NCBI GenBank assembly: GCA_035772785.1
Contig: JAOCPU010000040.1
Location: 124,001-188,000, forward strand
Origin: Phlebiopsis flavidoalba
Lineage: Eukaryota; Basidiomycota; Agaricomycetes; Polyporales; Phanerochaetaceae
Direction of reading: 5' to 3'
Length of the DNA stretch: 64,000 bases
The notes below the pieces were generated by a model. That model was given only the letters and a program-made list of their open reading frames with translations, was not told the DNA's origin and ran no database searches. Shown one piece after another: positions 11,400 to 22,831 of the stretch. A program made the translations under genes and the position numbers. The first letter of the stretch is position 1. Every line of letters begins with the position of its first letter.

Positions 11400-14300
11400 G
11401 GTGTGTAGGTTAAGGGTGAGCATGGGAGTCCGACATATTAGAATCCTGTTTGATTCCCTGGCGTCGTCTGCTGCGCCGTATGGGCCAGGCATGCATGGTG
11501 GCGTGCTATCTCGGCATCAAGACCCAGAAGCACGCCGTCCCGTGTTATAGCGCACCGCCTCGGCCACGTACTTTTCACAGCAGCGAAACGAAAATCAAAG
11601 TTGACCGGAAACCTTTGCAATACAAAAATGTGGGAGGGCCAAACAACTCGGCACGCGTCCGAATCCTGTAGTGTGCGCCGGATCTACCGATCAGCGTCAC
11701 GACCGGCCCACAGCGCCCCACGCTCCGTTTCGTACCGTATAGACATTCACGGCACCTTCCCCCCCCGGCGTCCCGCGCACACCTGCGACGTCGTCCCCAG
11801 CCGACGACCCCGCCACCAGCGCCCGATAGTTTCTACGAGCCGCTCGCCGTGACGAGGTCGCGCGACCCCAAAACTTCGATGAACAATAGTGCTTGTCCCG
11901 TTTAACCAAGCAACCATACGCTCGCGCCGGCAGACTCCCCAAAGCATCGGCCTTCGGCCTCGAAGATAATCTTTATCTTCACGGCGTTCTGTAACATCTT
12001 GCTGTCCTTTCATCTCGAGGGATCTCGCCCTACTCAGACATAAATCCCGTGTAGCGAGGAATCACGACAGGGAATGGACCGGCGTTCGACGCGTTCTATT
12101 GCGAGGGGTATCATAAGTCCCTCCGAGATCCCCCTCTCATACCGGCGCCGTTCCGAGTGGGGTCAGCAGCAGGTCCAACATAGTCAAACTGCCAGGTCTT
12201 GTGGAGAGAGAAAAGATTGAACCGATAATGCGTGCAATGGAAGACAGCACGGACGGCACGGCGTCAATACCGTGAATGTTTCTTAGTGGGGTACAGTGTT
12301 CCCATGGCTCTGCACCTCAACGCATTTTGGCATTGACTTCCGAAGCGCCCGGAGTTGTTCGTCACAGATTTGTCTTATTTCCCCCGGATATGTCCTGCAA
12401 CTCAAGCTGGTCGGTTCGTCCCACTCTTGACCCTGGTGAGCTTCATGTCACCCCGGGGTCGTTTCAGACCGAGTCTGGGTCGCGTATACCACCTGATATG
12501 CAAAGCTGGCTTTTCGCGACATGACAGTTTATCTGGATAATTCTACGCGAAAAGTTGGAGGACATGGAGGATTAATTCTATTCCAAAACCCTACGCACAC
12601 GCACGTTGTTAGGCATGGGAGCATCTCAGCCCGGCCAAATTTTCCTATTCCTCCTCGACTATATCAAACACAAATGCATCATACTAAATTTATTCGGATA
12701 GTTAGAGGGGCAACGTTTGAACGGTCCTTAGCCCACTCAAGTGCACCCTTTGGGACACCAGGAGGGAGCCCCATACAAAACTATTCCATCCTCGACCTCG
12801 CTCCCCTTCATCGAGAAGGCCCCCCGCGTCGCATCGGGCCTACCCTGCTGCGAAACAAGGACTGCTATATGTCTCTGTTCGGCGTCCCATCGTCGCCCAT
12901 CACTTAGGTTCAAGTCTAACCATTCCGCGTGTGAGGATCGATCTGCTGGTCGCATTGCGATGGAAGCGCAGTATCAAGTCGGCTATATTTCTTCCCAATG
13001 TGGGAGGGTGGTCCCCGCCTGTCCTTATTTTCCGAACGCGGAGATATGGACGACTACGATACACGGGGACGGAGAGCCGTACCACTAATCCTCGGAGTCT
13101 CATGTTATTTCGGTTATTGACAATGTGGCTCCCTTTCATAGCGAGATGCCGCCGATTTATCCATTACATCGTAAGTGCGCATATAGCACGGTTTTTCGCA
13201 TGTAACGTGCGAGTAGACTGCCTTGCTTAGCTATCTATGTGCCCTGTGCCGCCGCCCTGTCGTATCATAGAGACACGCTGCTGACTCAAATTCTGCCCAC
13301 CCACCGTGAGTCTCCACTTGGCACAGACGATGGCTCTGTGGTTCGTCGATTGTCGTCCCCACTGAAGGCGGATCAGACTGCGATATCTTGTCGGATTCCT
13401 CCTGTCTCACTGGTGCATCAAGCGTAGCCCGCCTCGCGCAACTGCGTCAAATTTTGCAGAACGACGACAATTCTGAAGCGAGTCCTTCAAGCAACGCACT
13501 GTTACAGGCTGACACGGATACCGTCCATGCAAGTGTAAATGCCCTTGTTCTCCTGCACTAATTGAATTGCGTGTCCGTTGGGCCAGGCACTATGCGAATG
13601 GAATGGGAGACAGTTAATGAGAACCGATCGATGGTGAAGGGAGGCGTTGTCGGTTGGAATCAACAGAAGTCTGAGGGCACTATGGACATGACACCGCTGC
13701 AGGAGCAGAGTGCTGGGAAAGGTGAAGGCGTAGGGGAGTTTTCGCGGTGGGCTTGACGACGACGAGGGGGATTGTCATGAAGTTGGAGTATACGGGCACA
13801 TGCAAGGGCATTTGTTTCCCCGGGGTCGGTCGCTTTACCATGCTTGGCATGCTGGACCCGCTGGACCAGTCCTCGACGCGGGAGACTGCGAGGTTACTTG
13901 GGCCCCCGGCGAAGAACAGAAGTTGGCAGGTTAATGGTGCCGTTGGTTTTACGGGCTTTGCTGTTGGACCTCCTCCCAGCGCCACCCCTAAGAAGAGCTC
14001 GCCTCGGGACATGCTATACCTCTCGCACCCTCAGACTCCAAACGGCAAAGCGCATGCGAATCAACAACAGCCGGGTGCGAGAGGGAACAACCGTGGGGCC
14101 GAGCACCGAGGTTGCGCTGGGCCCTATCTACGGTATACGTGGCCTCTTCCTTCGAAGACTAGCGTGGACGGTTCGTTCTCAGAAGGATCGCGAAGGAGCC
14201 GTTTCAATAGGTGAATACGCCTTTATGCGTGCACACACAAGGATCGCCGTCCTGTGGCTAGCGCTTCCCTCGAGGGCACAGTGAGCGGCAGCGTGACTCT

Positions 14301-15239
14301 GTGCGCATCGTCTGTGTTGGATGCCGGGCAGTCGATCGAGTGAGGACGTCTGACGGTGAGATCGAGAGGACGCGTCGGGGGCCCCTAAGGTCCGCTGCTG
14401 TCCATTCATCTCAACCGAATGAAACGACGGATCATGGCCATCATAAGAAAAGTGCTCCGTATCACCCTTCACGGTCACTCGGGGGGACTGTTCATTGTGC
14501 ACCCCAGCACTGTTAAGCCTTTCCGCCTATTCTTGCCACAGCACTGCACCCGGGCTATTCTGCTTTCGGACAGCGATAGTGCGAACCCGAAACCGTTGTA
14601 CTCCTCAATTCCGCGTACTGTTTGCCGAGAAGGAGACCGGTCCACCGATTGTTCGCAACGAGCTTAGCGAGGCCTCGTTGGGACATCTACAAACACAGAA
14701 GGGCGAAAGTTCTGACCCCCAATCTCGCAAGACAGTTGTCCAACCTGGCGGGAAGAACTCAATGCGGCCGTCGACGGTGCCAGAGTCGCGACGGTGCGGA
14801 TACCTCACGTCCCATTGTCTTATACTCCTACTCTCAGCGCACGAAGCGCGCCCCAAGGACGTCGCGACACGAGCGTGCCGCCGCACACCAAGTCGGAACC
14901 ACGCAACATCCGATGTGGGTACCTTCCCACCGTGCACCTCTCTCCGTCGGCTTCCATGCGCCAGGCCTTTCTGGCGAGAACCGCGGCGGCTTGCCGTCGT
15001 GCAGAGATCCTCGCGATTGCGGATGTCACTGCGACGGGCGCCTCAGCCCTGAACAAAGAAAAGGAAGCCGGCCGACAGGCTACGCAGTCGAACTGTGCGA
15101 CCTGTCTCGAACCCCATCGACACGGGCTCCTAGAGTGGCTCGAGTGTTTTTCCTTCGCCCGGCCGCCCCGCCTGAAGAAAACACGGACATCCATGCCCAC
15201 AGATACTAGGTGCGAAGCGCGTTCGTAGACAAGGATGCC
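11400..15239. other. Long stretch without a recognised gene
   Basis: I found no conserved domain, RNA gene or transposon in this 3.8 kb. A few frames of 100-195 codons occur on both strands around 13.7-15.3 kb, but they overlap each other in antisense and lack recognisable motifs, so I do not call them. The GC content rises after 13.5 kb. A short, indel-broken, species-specific gene could be hidden here. Confidence 0.4.
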
Positions 15240-16185
15240 AGTGCGCTTTGAGTCGAGTGTGCTGGAGGAGGCAACAGGCAAGGAGAACGCGCTTGGTTTT
15301 CCCACTTAATGGCGATGCGGTGCCTCCGGAGCCAGCACCCACGTCGGTGCGGGTTCAGTCGGGTGACGAGGGGGGTATGGTTGAGATTGTGTATTCCGTC
15401 TCGATCGAGGAGAAGGGATCGGATGGTGTACTGGACGTACTCTTACCCACGTTCCTGTATCCGGTCACGAAACTGATAGTGGAAATACCATCTCACAAAG
15501 GTGCAGTCTCCGTGTCGTCATAGTGTTTCTGCGAAGGCTGATTTTGACTACGGCAGGTATAATCGTCGAAACGGAGGCGAACCTGGTTGAAGAAGATGTT
15601 CCGGAAGGCCTTCGGGCTTGTCCGACTCAATCTCGAGGAGGCATTTCTTTCCAGAGCTCAGTCTCACGGTTACACCATACCTCTTTCCAACTCAGCTTCG
15701 AAGCCTCGCGTATCAAGGGCTGCGTTGGTATCTGGTGGATCCTTGTACAGCTTGTTGGCAACCAGCGCGTGCATGTTCCTCCTCGTTTCCTACCTAGCGA
15801 CATCTTCAAGACTAGATGCTACAACACAAGAGCTCTGGCAAACTATTCTTCGTTATCGCTTCTTCCTACTGAAGCCCCAGAACCGGAAACAATAACAACT
15901 ACAGTCTACGCTCTACAACAAACCGCCACTGCTACTGCGACCGTAACGGTCCACATCACACCGGACGTGGATGAACAAGACACTACACCCACTCAATCTA
16001 TCCACACCGTATCCACATCACGACCGATTCCCTCTGACATCCCCACACTCACCACCCCTACCGTCGCCACCTCGTCCTCCACCTCGCCTACACGCGACCG
16101 ACGCCCTGCTCTCCGTGCGAGACCTCACCCTTCCTCTGGCCGCTGCACTTCGACATACCTCCATTAGAGATACCTGAGACGGCGC
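15240..16185 (+). CDS. Possible Ser/Thr-rich protein, uncharacterised
   Basis: I do not recognise this. An apparently coding stretch begins near 15240 with DGVLDVLLPTFLYPVTKLIV around 15420-15490. A hydrophobic segment follows (SLYSLLATSACMFLLVSYLA near 15740-15800). Then comes a Thr/Val/Ser-rich region (TTTVYALQQTATATATVTVH near 15895-15955) that continues low in complexity to about 16100. The pieces lie in different frames, so they can belong to one gene only through introns or indels. The Thr-rich composition would suit a cell-surface protein, but that is inference. It may be noncoding. Confidence 0.25.
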
Positions 16186-16189
16186 GCCA

Positions 16190-17295
16190 GACGCGCTCGC
16201 CGTGTGGCGCAGGACTCGGCTTTGCGTGTGCAGATCTGCCGAAAAGTATACCACTACCCGCGGGACCCATCCGTGAGCTGTGGCGTAATGTGCTTTGTTG
16301 TTCGATAGGGAGTGTACATTATTATCGCACGCGTGCGCCGCGTGTTTTGGGACTGTGCTTGCTAATGTAAAAAAGTTGAAACTTGGGACGCTGGTTTATA
16401 AAAAAACCAAAAAAAAAAAATGATGCCAAAAGCCTCATCTGTGTGAAATGCCGAAAATGCCAAAGGTCTATCTTTGTGAGTGAGGATACGTTGGCGTATC
16501 TGAAAACTTACAATCGTTGCTTTCGAATAACGAAAATGAGCTGTGCGCTTTGCTCCGCCCACGCAGTCCTGAAATGCTTCTGCACAAAGTTTGCTGTTCC
16601 AACACCGCCCACCGCCCTCTATTTATACGCACTTTTCGTGTATAATCTCTGGTTAGAGAATTACGTCGTGAGCTTGATTGTCTGTTCCGAATTAACAGAG
16701 CTGAAATCTGCCACGGTACAGATCTGTTTTCGCGTTAGATGTTTGCGTCATACGTAGCAGCGAGTATTGAACGTTGACTTTCATAAGGTCTCCGCCACGT
16801 TCCGCGCATATGTTCAATCTCTGTGTCTTTTGCAAACGGACTATTATGTGTGGTGAGAAATATGGATACCGGCGTTATCACAATATGTGCGACTCGTAAG
16901 CCGTAGTATCGTATCGGCTATCCCTGGGGACCGAATGCTCACCCAGAGAGATTTGTCGGGAGATCAAGTCTGTATCAGCTCGCAGGGCCATTACGCGATG
17001 AAGACAACCCGACCGCTTATATTCGCAGCACGAGTCTGCCTTGACAGACATAAGCAGCATAGCTAGTGTTTTACGTTCCTCCATATTCTAACCATCACTG
17101 GTGACTGTAGAAACGCACAAGGATAGGATGGGCCATAGGCAAATAAAAGGGGAGACTAGACAAGAGGAGATAAAAAAAAGTGAAGGGGGTATAAGGGTAC
17201 AACAACGCGACGTGTGGGGGAATATTGAACTCGCTCGCGAGGACAACACAGCGCGATACGGGTACAGGCTGGAACAAGGAATCACGATGCCACGA
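16190..17295. other. Intergenic, no gene recognised
   Basis: Nothing recognisable lies in this stretch between the Thr-rich frame and the 3' end of the SH3 gene. It includes an A-rich homopolymer patch around 16400-16420 and relatively AT-rich sequence up to 17.1 kb. Confidence 0.5.
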
Positions 17296-18747
17296 TCAAC
17301 GATATATGAAGTCACACAGGGTTCTGCAGCGACGGTCAGTTCGGCTGCCGCGCGCACAGTGCGACGGGGCGTACCAGTGGGGGCGGGTCCAGGGGCGACA
17401 GCTAGTAAGCGCACAGCTGCGCACCGTGGAGGCTGCTCGCGCGGCGTGGGACATGCGCCAGTCGCCGGTGCCCTGGCCGAGGTACTGGCCGGGCTGGCGG
17501 GGCGGGCGCAGTTTGTCCGCGGTGCCGAGGCACTCGAAAGGGGCACGACGGCCCAAAGGCGCTCGTTAGTGCGCGTTGACCGCAGACCGCCCAGCCGTCC
17601 GTCGAACTCGCTCACGAGCTGCACCATCTCGCCGACGGTGATCGAGAGCTCGTCGGGCATGGGTTCGGGATGTAGGTGCAGCGCACGTACAGCGTAGATG
17701 ATGCCTGCGGGCGCGAGCGAGACCGCGCCGCCGCCGGGGGACATGGCTGCTGCGGGGGACATGACGGGCGGGGCGACGGGGCTGTTGTAGGACATGGGCG
17801 GGGGCGCGAGTACCGGGGCGTGCGCGGTGGGGTGCTCATCGGCTTCTCGGGGAGCGGCGGGGGATAGACCGTCGGTCGGTGCGGAGGTACATCTTCTCGT
17901 GAGATGTCGTTTCGAGCGGTCGTGCTCGCTTGTAAAGTCGGGGCTGGGGCCAGACAAACGTGTTGCGGCGGTTCTTCGCGTGCTTTGCGCAGGAAGATCT
18001 TGCGCACAAGGAACACGATGATGAGATAGCGCCGGCAACGAGAGAGACGGCAACTATGGCTCCAATGGCTCCTCCAGAGAGGCCCTTGCTCGTGGTACCA
18101 ACGCTCGCGGCCGATGCACCTGTGGGAGAAGAGGCATCGGCGGTAACAGTACTCGTGACCGAGCTGGTAAAGTGGCTTTTTTTGATTCCAGCAGAGTTCG
18201 TGGCGAGTTATCTGCGGCAGAAGCAGTGAGGGACGCAGAAGGAGTGGGGGCGATGCTGCTCGCTGAATTGCTGCTCGCGCTCACGCTGGAGGCGGTGCTG
18301 GAGCTGGAAGAGCTGGAGGAAGAGCTGCTAGATGTGGAGGAGGAACTGGAGCTGGACGAGCTGCTGCTGGATGAACTTTGTGAGGATTGCGTCTGTGTCG
18401 GAACCGACGCGCTGCTTGCCGGGGTAGGTGTAACGGGTAGCGGCTTGATACTGGGAATGACACACGACCGCTGAGGTGGGAATGTGCACGGTATGCGTGA
18501 CGAGAGTTGTGCGAGTGCCTAAGAGTGGGATGGTCCTGACGATCGTGTCGACACTCTCTGTAAAGCCTGAGGGCACAGCGGCCCCTGCATCCTCCACACC
18601 GCCTGGAATAAGCCCGTCAAGCAGCCCGCGCGAGGCTCGTTGAAAAGGCCTGCCGGTAGCTTTTCGTTGCCAGAGGGCGACAAGCGAGCCATGTGCTGCC
18701 GGTGTCGACGCGCCCGCACGGCGGGGTCAGAATGTCCTGAAGACATG
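17296..18747 (-). CDS. Single-pass membrane protein with Ser-rich ectodomain and C-terminal SH3 domain
   Basis: Architecture on the minus strand: an N-terminal extracellular part (near 18480-18640, with a stretch like FTESVDTIVRTIPLLGTRTT); a long Ser-rich linker at about 18190-18400; a Gly-rich membrane segment (GGAIGAIVAVSLVAGA, then LIIVFLVRK, near 18010-18090) with basic residues on the cytosolic side; a Pro-rich linker (APPPMSYNSPVAPPVMSP); and an SH3 domain near 17520-17710 (YAVRALHLHPEPMPDELSIT, then GEMVQLVSEFDG and VPLECL). This layout is common in basidiomycete surface proteins. SH3 domains bind PxxP motifs, so a signalling or adaptor role is likely; resemblance to osmosensors such as Sho1 is only topological. 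Frameshifts occur in the membrane segment and inside the SH3 domain. The start is uncertain and no signal peptide was pinned down. Confidence 0.7.
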
Positions 18748-18759
18748 GTGCTTTGTGAG

Positions 18760-20295
18760 CGTCGGGTATAAATGAATGTACAAATAAAGAGCGAAGGTCG
18801 ACGAGGATGGTGGCGAGAAGAAAGACGAATCTGTTGGGCTGACCAGCCGCCGTTTTGTTCAAAGATGGAAACCGCGTGACAGGCCACACCCCGTAACACG
18901 CTGTGACGCCCGAGACAATCAAACAAGTCACGATCTGTCACTATCGCCGTCGCCCGCCTGAGCGTGACAGGATCTGTACCCGCCACATTCTTCTTGAAAG
19001 CGACGCATACCTAATATTTACCATTGTCTGCACCTTCTAAAAATGCAGGGCGAGTACGAATGTCCACTTCTGCTCACCTGGTACGTCAAATCGCGTCCTG
19101 AACCCCAAATATACACTTAATATCGGGTCTGTTCAAAGCGCTTCGGCACCTCATGCTCGTCTCCACTGCATCCGCCAACTGTCCGGATTGTCGCGATGAT
19201 GCTTGCAGGGTGATGATGAGACCAGTGACCAGGAGGCATGTGCATATGTCACATCCAACACCGACGTTGGTTGCCATGAAACGCCCGATAACCCAGCGGC
19301 GGCACCGCACTATTCGTATGCGGCATACTCATAGGTAGGGCATATCTATCTTTCTCTTCTGAATAGGATAAACGCCACTAAAAAGGTATGGGGATATATC
19401 AGTAAAGCCGCATGTGATCCGGAAAGATGTCAAGGCTGACCAGATCTTAAGTTCCTTAGCTCGATACACCACAGACTTATCCGTGAATCGAGATGCACTA
19501 CGCCTTCGTATGCCCTCGATTCACACATCCGGGACACCTGTGGAGCCATCATGGGGCTCACCTACCTCTGCCACAATATTGAGGCATCAGTCCCTTCCCG
19601 AGAGTCGAGCTAAATTTAACGTCCGAGACTGAGGACACACTGGCGGTGAGACACTAGTTCGACTACGAGAAATTGCTGAAGGTGGCGTACGACACATCGA
19701 CCGCAGACAGAGGGAGACAGGAGTCGACGAGACGTCGCTCTGTACTTATAGGCTTTTTGAAGTTATCAGTAACTGCTGCGCTTGTGCGAGGAAACGCGTC
19801 GTCCGCGACCGCGCGGAGGCGGTGTGCCTGGTCAACGAAAGACCAATTTACACGCGCATCTACATACACAACGGCTTCAGATTCACCGAAGTCCAATGGT
19901 TGCCTATCGACATGTTTCGGAATTGCATTCGACAATTCGACATATATATATATCTTCACCGCAACGATTCTAATTTCTCAGGGACGGCGACCGCAACTCG
20001 TTACTCATCCAGATAGCGGAAACATGTCTGAACGCTCTCACCTTCACGTCGCAAGCATGATCTCTCCCAGTGACGCGTCAAGGATCCAAACAAAGCGTGT
20101 AAAATCATGGTATGTAGGGCGTGTACTACATGTGTGGATGTAGCATCCGTGGGGACAAAGTGCTCATGATGTTGAGTTCAATAAAGGTCCAGTATCTGCA
20201 CACGGCTTCGAGCCACATCCAGGTTGTAATGTATTAACGAGTACCGTCCATGATGATGATGATGTGAAAGAGACAATGTCAAGTGTCTGAAGAGT
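18760..20295. other. Intergenic, no gene recognised
   Basis: About 1.5 kb lie between the SH3 gene and the 3' end of glycoprotein copy 2. Only short frames without motifs are present. The part near 18760-18900 should include the SH3 gene promoter. A short TATATATATAT run lies near 19940. Confidence 0.45.
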
Positions 20296-21629
20296 CTATG
20301 CAAAGAACATGACAGAGAAGAAGACGCCGGCAACGGTCGCAAAGACCGAAGTCTCGATGGCACCCGCGCCGCTGTTCTGGGTGGAGCCACCGGTGGCAGA
20401 CGCAGACGCGCTGCTGCCGGTGCGGGTTGCAGAGCCCGAGGCAGAACCGCTCTTGCCGGAGGCAGTCGCAGAGGGCGGTGGGGGCGGCCTGCGAGCCCGA
20501 AACGCCAACGGTGGCGAGGGCAGCGAAGAGGTCAGACGACTGGTAGGTCACGCAGTTCGACGACGAGGGGATAGGCGCGGTGAAGGGGATAGAGGTGATG
20601 GGGCCCCGAGCGATTCGGGGGGCTGAGTGTAGGTAACGGTCTGGCCGTCCGAGGTATACTCGCCAACGAAGTACTGGTTCTCGGAGTTCGCAAACTTCGA
20701 AGACGCCGTTCTTGGCCTGGTTGGGGCAGACGTAAGGGATACCGACACGGTCGAGACGGTTGTAGCAGTAACGACCAGCATCAGGGTCCTTGGGGTCGCA
20801 AGCCTTGAAGCAAGACAGGTTCGAGCCGATGAAGCTGCACGAAACCGTTAGATGCATTCCCAAAGCGGGTGCGATGAACATACTTGTGCCATTCCTCAAC
20901 CTGGACGAAGGTGTTGTTATCACCGGAGCCACTCATGGGGAGGTTGTTGGAGAAGAGGAGACCTCCAAGAGGGTTACCACGCTGTGTTTTCTCATTAGGA
21001 AATGATCGTTAAGAAACAACCTCAAAGACATACGAGGTCAGCACCGTGGGGGTCGAGCTCACCACCGAAGTCGTCGGGGGTCAGGTTGAGCTTGGTCTGG
21101 TCGAGGAACGCAATGACCTCGAGGTCACGATGGGTGCACGCAAGAACTGGGACACCGGTGATGGCACCCTCGGGGATGAGACGCGTGCCCCTGCCGGGCT
21201 TCGTGCACCACGCGACCTCCTCACCCTCGGAATCACCGATGGTGGTGGGGCCAGTGGGGGGAGCCCAGACACACCAGTCTAAGCCAGAATCAATAACACA
21301 GCGCGTGCTCAAAGGGAGACTACATACCGTCGACATGGTTGATGAAACCAGTCTGGCACATCGACGACTGGCCCTCGGTCGTCGAGTTACAGATGTTGTA
21401 ACCACTCTGGGCACCACGGGTTCCTTGGTTGGGGTCGACTTGGTATGGCTGGAAATGACAGTGTTAGAAAAGACGACTCGCTTACGGGCTAGGCTATGCC
21501 ACGTACGATGCCGGTTGGGTATGAGAAATGCTTGTCGGTAAGAGGCTCAGTGCCGGTAGGGTCGAAAGAAGACTGGGCAACCGCAACGGCGGCGAAGGCC
21601 ATAAGGGAGGAAAGAGCGACGCGGGACAT
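20296..21629 (-). CDS. Secreted GPI-type glycoprotein, 'macrofage activating glycoprotein' family, copy 2
   Basis: This is a paralogue of the gene at 6128-7505 with the same exon order and orientation. The start at 21629 gives a signal peptide (MSRVALSSLMAFAAVAVAQ), then SSFDPTGTEPLTDKHFSYP. The shared blocks are DWCVWAPPTGPTTIGDSEGE, KPGRGTRLIPEGAITGV, LDQTKLNLTPDDFGGELDPH, FIGSNLSCFKACDPKDPDAG and ENQYFVGEYTSDGQTVTYTQ. The Ser/Ala/Gly-rich tail (SGSASGSATRTGSSASASAT) ends in the hydrophobic segment VFATVAGVFFSVMFFA and a stop at 20296, fitting a GPI-anchor signal. Introns interrupt it as in copy 1, for example before SFIGSNLSC near 20830-20880. It has fewer indels than copy 1, but frame changes remain near 21150 and 20690. 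The function is unknown to me; a cell-wall or secreted location is the firm part. Confidence 0.82.
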
Positions 21630-21631
21630 TG

Positions 21632-22541
21632 TCCACGGAATTATACGAGAATTAGATGTGAAGAGGAGGGGGAGGGAGAAGGCCAACGACGACGTTGAAG
21701 ACAAGGAGCAAGATGGTTTTGGGGTGCCCAACGGCGCGCTTCAAATACGGGGGCCGCCCGGCTAAGTTTTTTCCCAATTATGGTAGCGATGTCACCGCGT
21801 GTGATGCCCGGCTCGGTCGTTGCCAGCTCTGCCCAGCTCTCTCCTATACCTATGCTCTCGCTACCTTCCTGCTGCTCTCTTTCACGTCGCCTGCAGCCAG
21901 AAAAGTCAATTTCGATGCGGTCCAAGACTTGCCATTCTGCCAGCTCACCGCCAAAGTCACCAAGCCTCCTGAGGCCGAGAGGGCTCTTTGCGCCGCTTGT
22001 TTCATCACGGAGCACGGGCCGCCGCTTAGGAAAAATCATCACCGCCTGACGACCGCCACCTTCGATACAGAAATGGCAACCGTCCAAGTTCGTCAACGTG
22101 AAGGGCGTGTATAATTGTCTCTCAAATTCGACAGACTAAAGAAATATCAGAGTCAAATTTATGTCAGAGAAAGTCAACTCGCGAGTCGCAAGTAACTTAG
22201 CCCTTTGCGGCTCGCGAGCTGCACATTTTAATTAATTCTTTGTAGCAATACTCATTCGCATGTAAATGCCACCAACATGATCCGTCTACCGAAGATACGA
22301 CTAGTAAAAAAAAGATTCAAGTTATGCATACGCATACCTCGCGAAGGAAGTCATCTCGGTGGCGGAGACCATGCGAATTGAGGAGGAAGTTTTACCATCT
22401 GCTATTGCGAGTGGTTGTTCTTTTCTGTCGTATTCGCAAATACAATGAACAACCAGAATTCAACGAGCAGTGTATTGGAGAGCCGCCGTAAACAGTTTAA
22501 CTGGCATTCGTCCGGTGGTGGAAAATAAAACAAAAAGAAAC
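21632..22541. other. Intergenic between glycoprotein copy 2 and tRNA-Pro
   Basis: This stretch holds the upstream region of glycoprotein copy 2 and about 700 bases with no recognised gene. Two overlapping frames of 130-150 codons at 21640-22115 read through it on opposite strands without a family motif. The last 350 bases are AT-rich. Confidence 0.45.
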
Positions 22542-22626
22542 GGGCCTAGCCGGGATTTGAACCCGGGACCTCCTCCAGTTAAGCAAAACGCCCTAAGAAG
22601 GAATCATACCCCTAGACCACCAGGCG
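22542..22626 (-). tRNA. tRNA-Pro (anticodon AGG) with a 13-base intron
   Basis: The minus strand folds as a tRNA. The D-region GTCTAGGGGTATGATT carries an A box. The anticodon arm is CCTTC / TTAGGG...T / GGAGG, with anticodon AGG at 22592-22594. The T arm CCGGG-TTCAAAT-CCCGG carries a B box. The acceptor pairs CGCCTGG with CTAGGCC, with one mismatch at the first pair. A 13-base intron (22578-22590) sits one base 3' of the anticodon, the canonical position for nuclear pre-tRNA introns. A T-rich run just 3' of the gene would serve as RNA polymerase III terminator. The first-base mismatch may be a base-call error or mild decay. Confidence 0.88.
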
Positions 22627-22831
22627 TTGATAGGGGCTCCATAATAGATATTATGATCTCTAAAGCCCGCAACATCGCGATTCGAAGGCTCGCCGCAGTC
22701 CTAGTAAACTCTTCCTTGAACACACTCCGACTTCGCGCGGTGAACATCTCAGTCCCCTCTTTTGAGAATTGATCGAAGCAAATGACAGGAACGGGCGATA
22801 CAAATACATTGGGTTGTGGCATTTATGGCTA

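Noticed and set aside
15523..16167. Single 214-codon reading as a complete gene
   Set aside because: The C-terminal part is low-complexity Thr/Ser/Pro and its hydrophobic neighbour lies in another frame. I kept only a low-confidence combined entry.
22460..22541. Second tRNA beside tRNA-Pro
   Set aside because: The adjacent sequence has no A or B box; only the T-rich terminator-like tract of tRNA-Pro is present.
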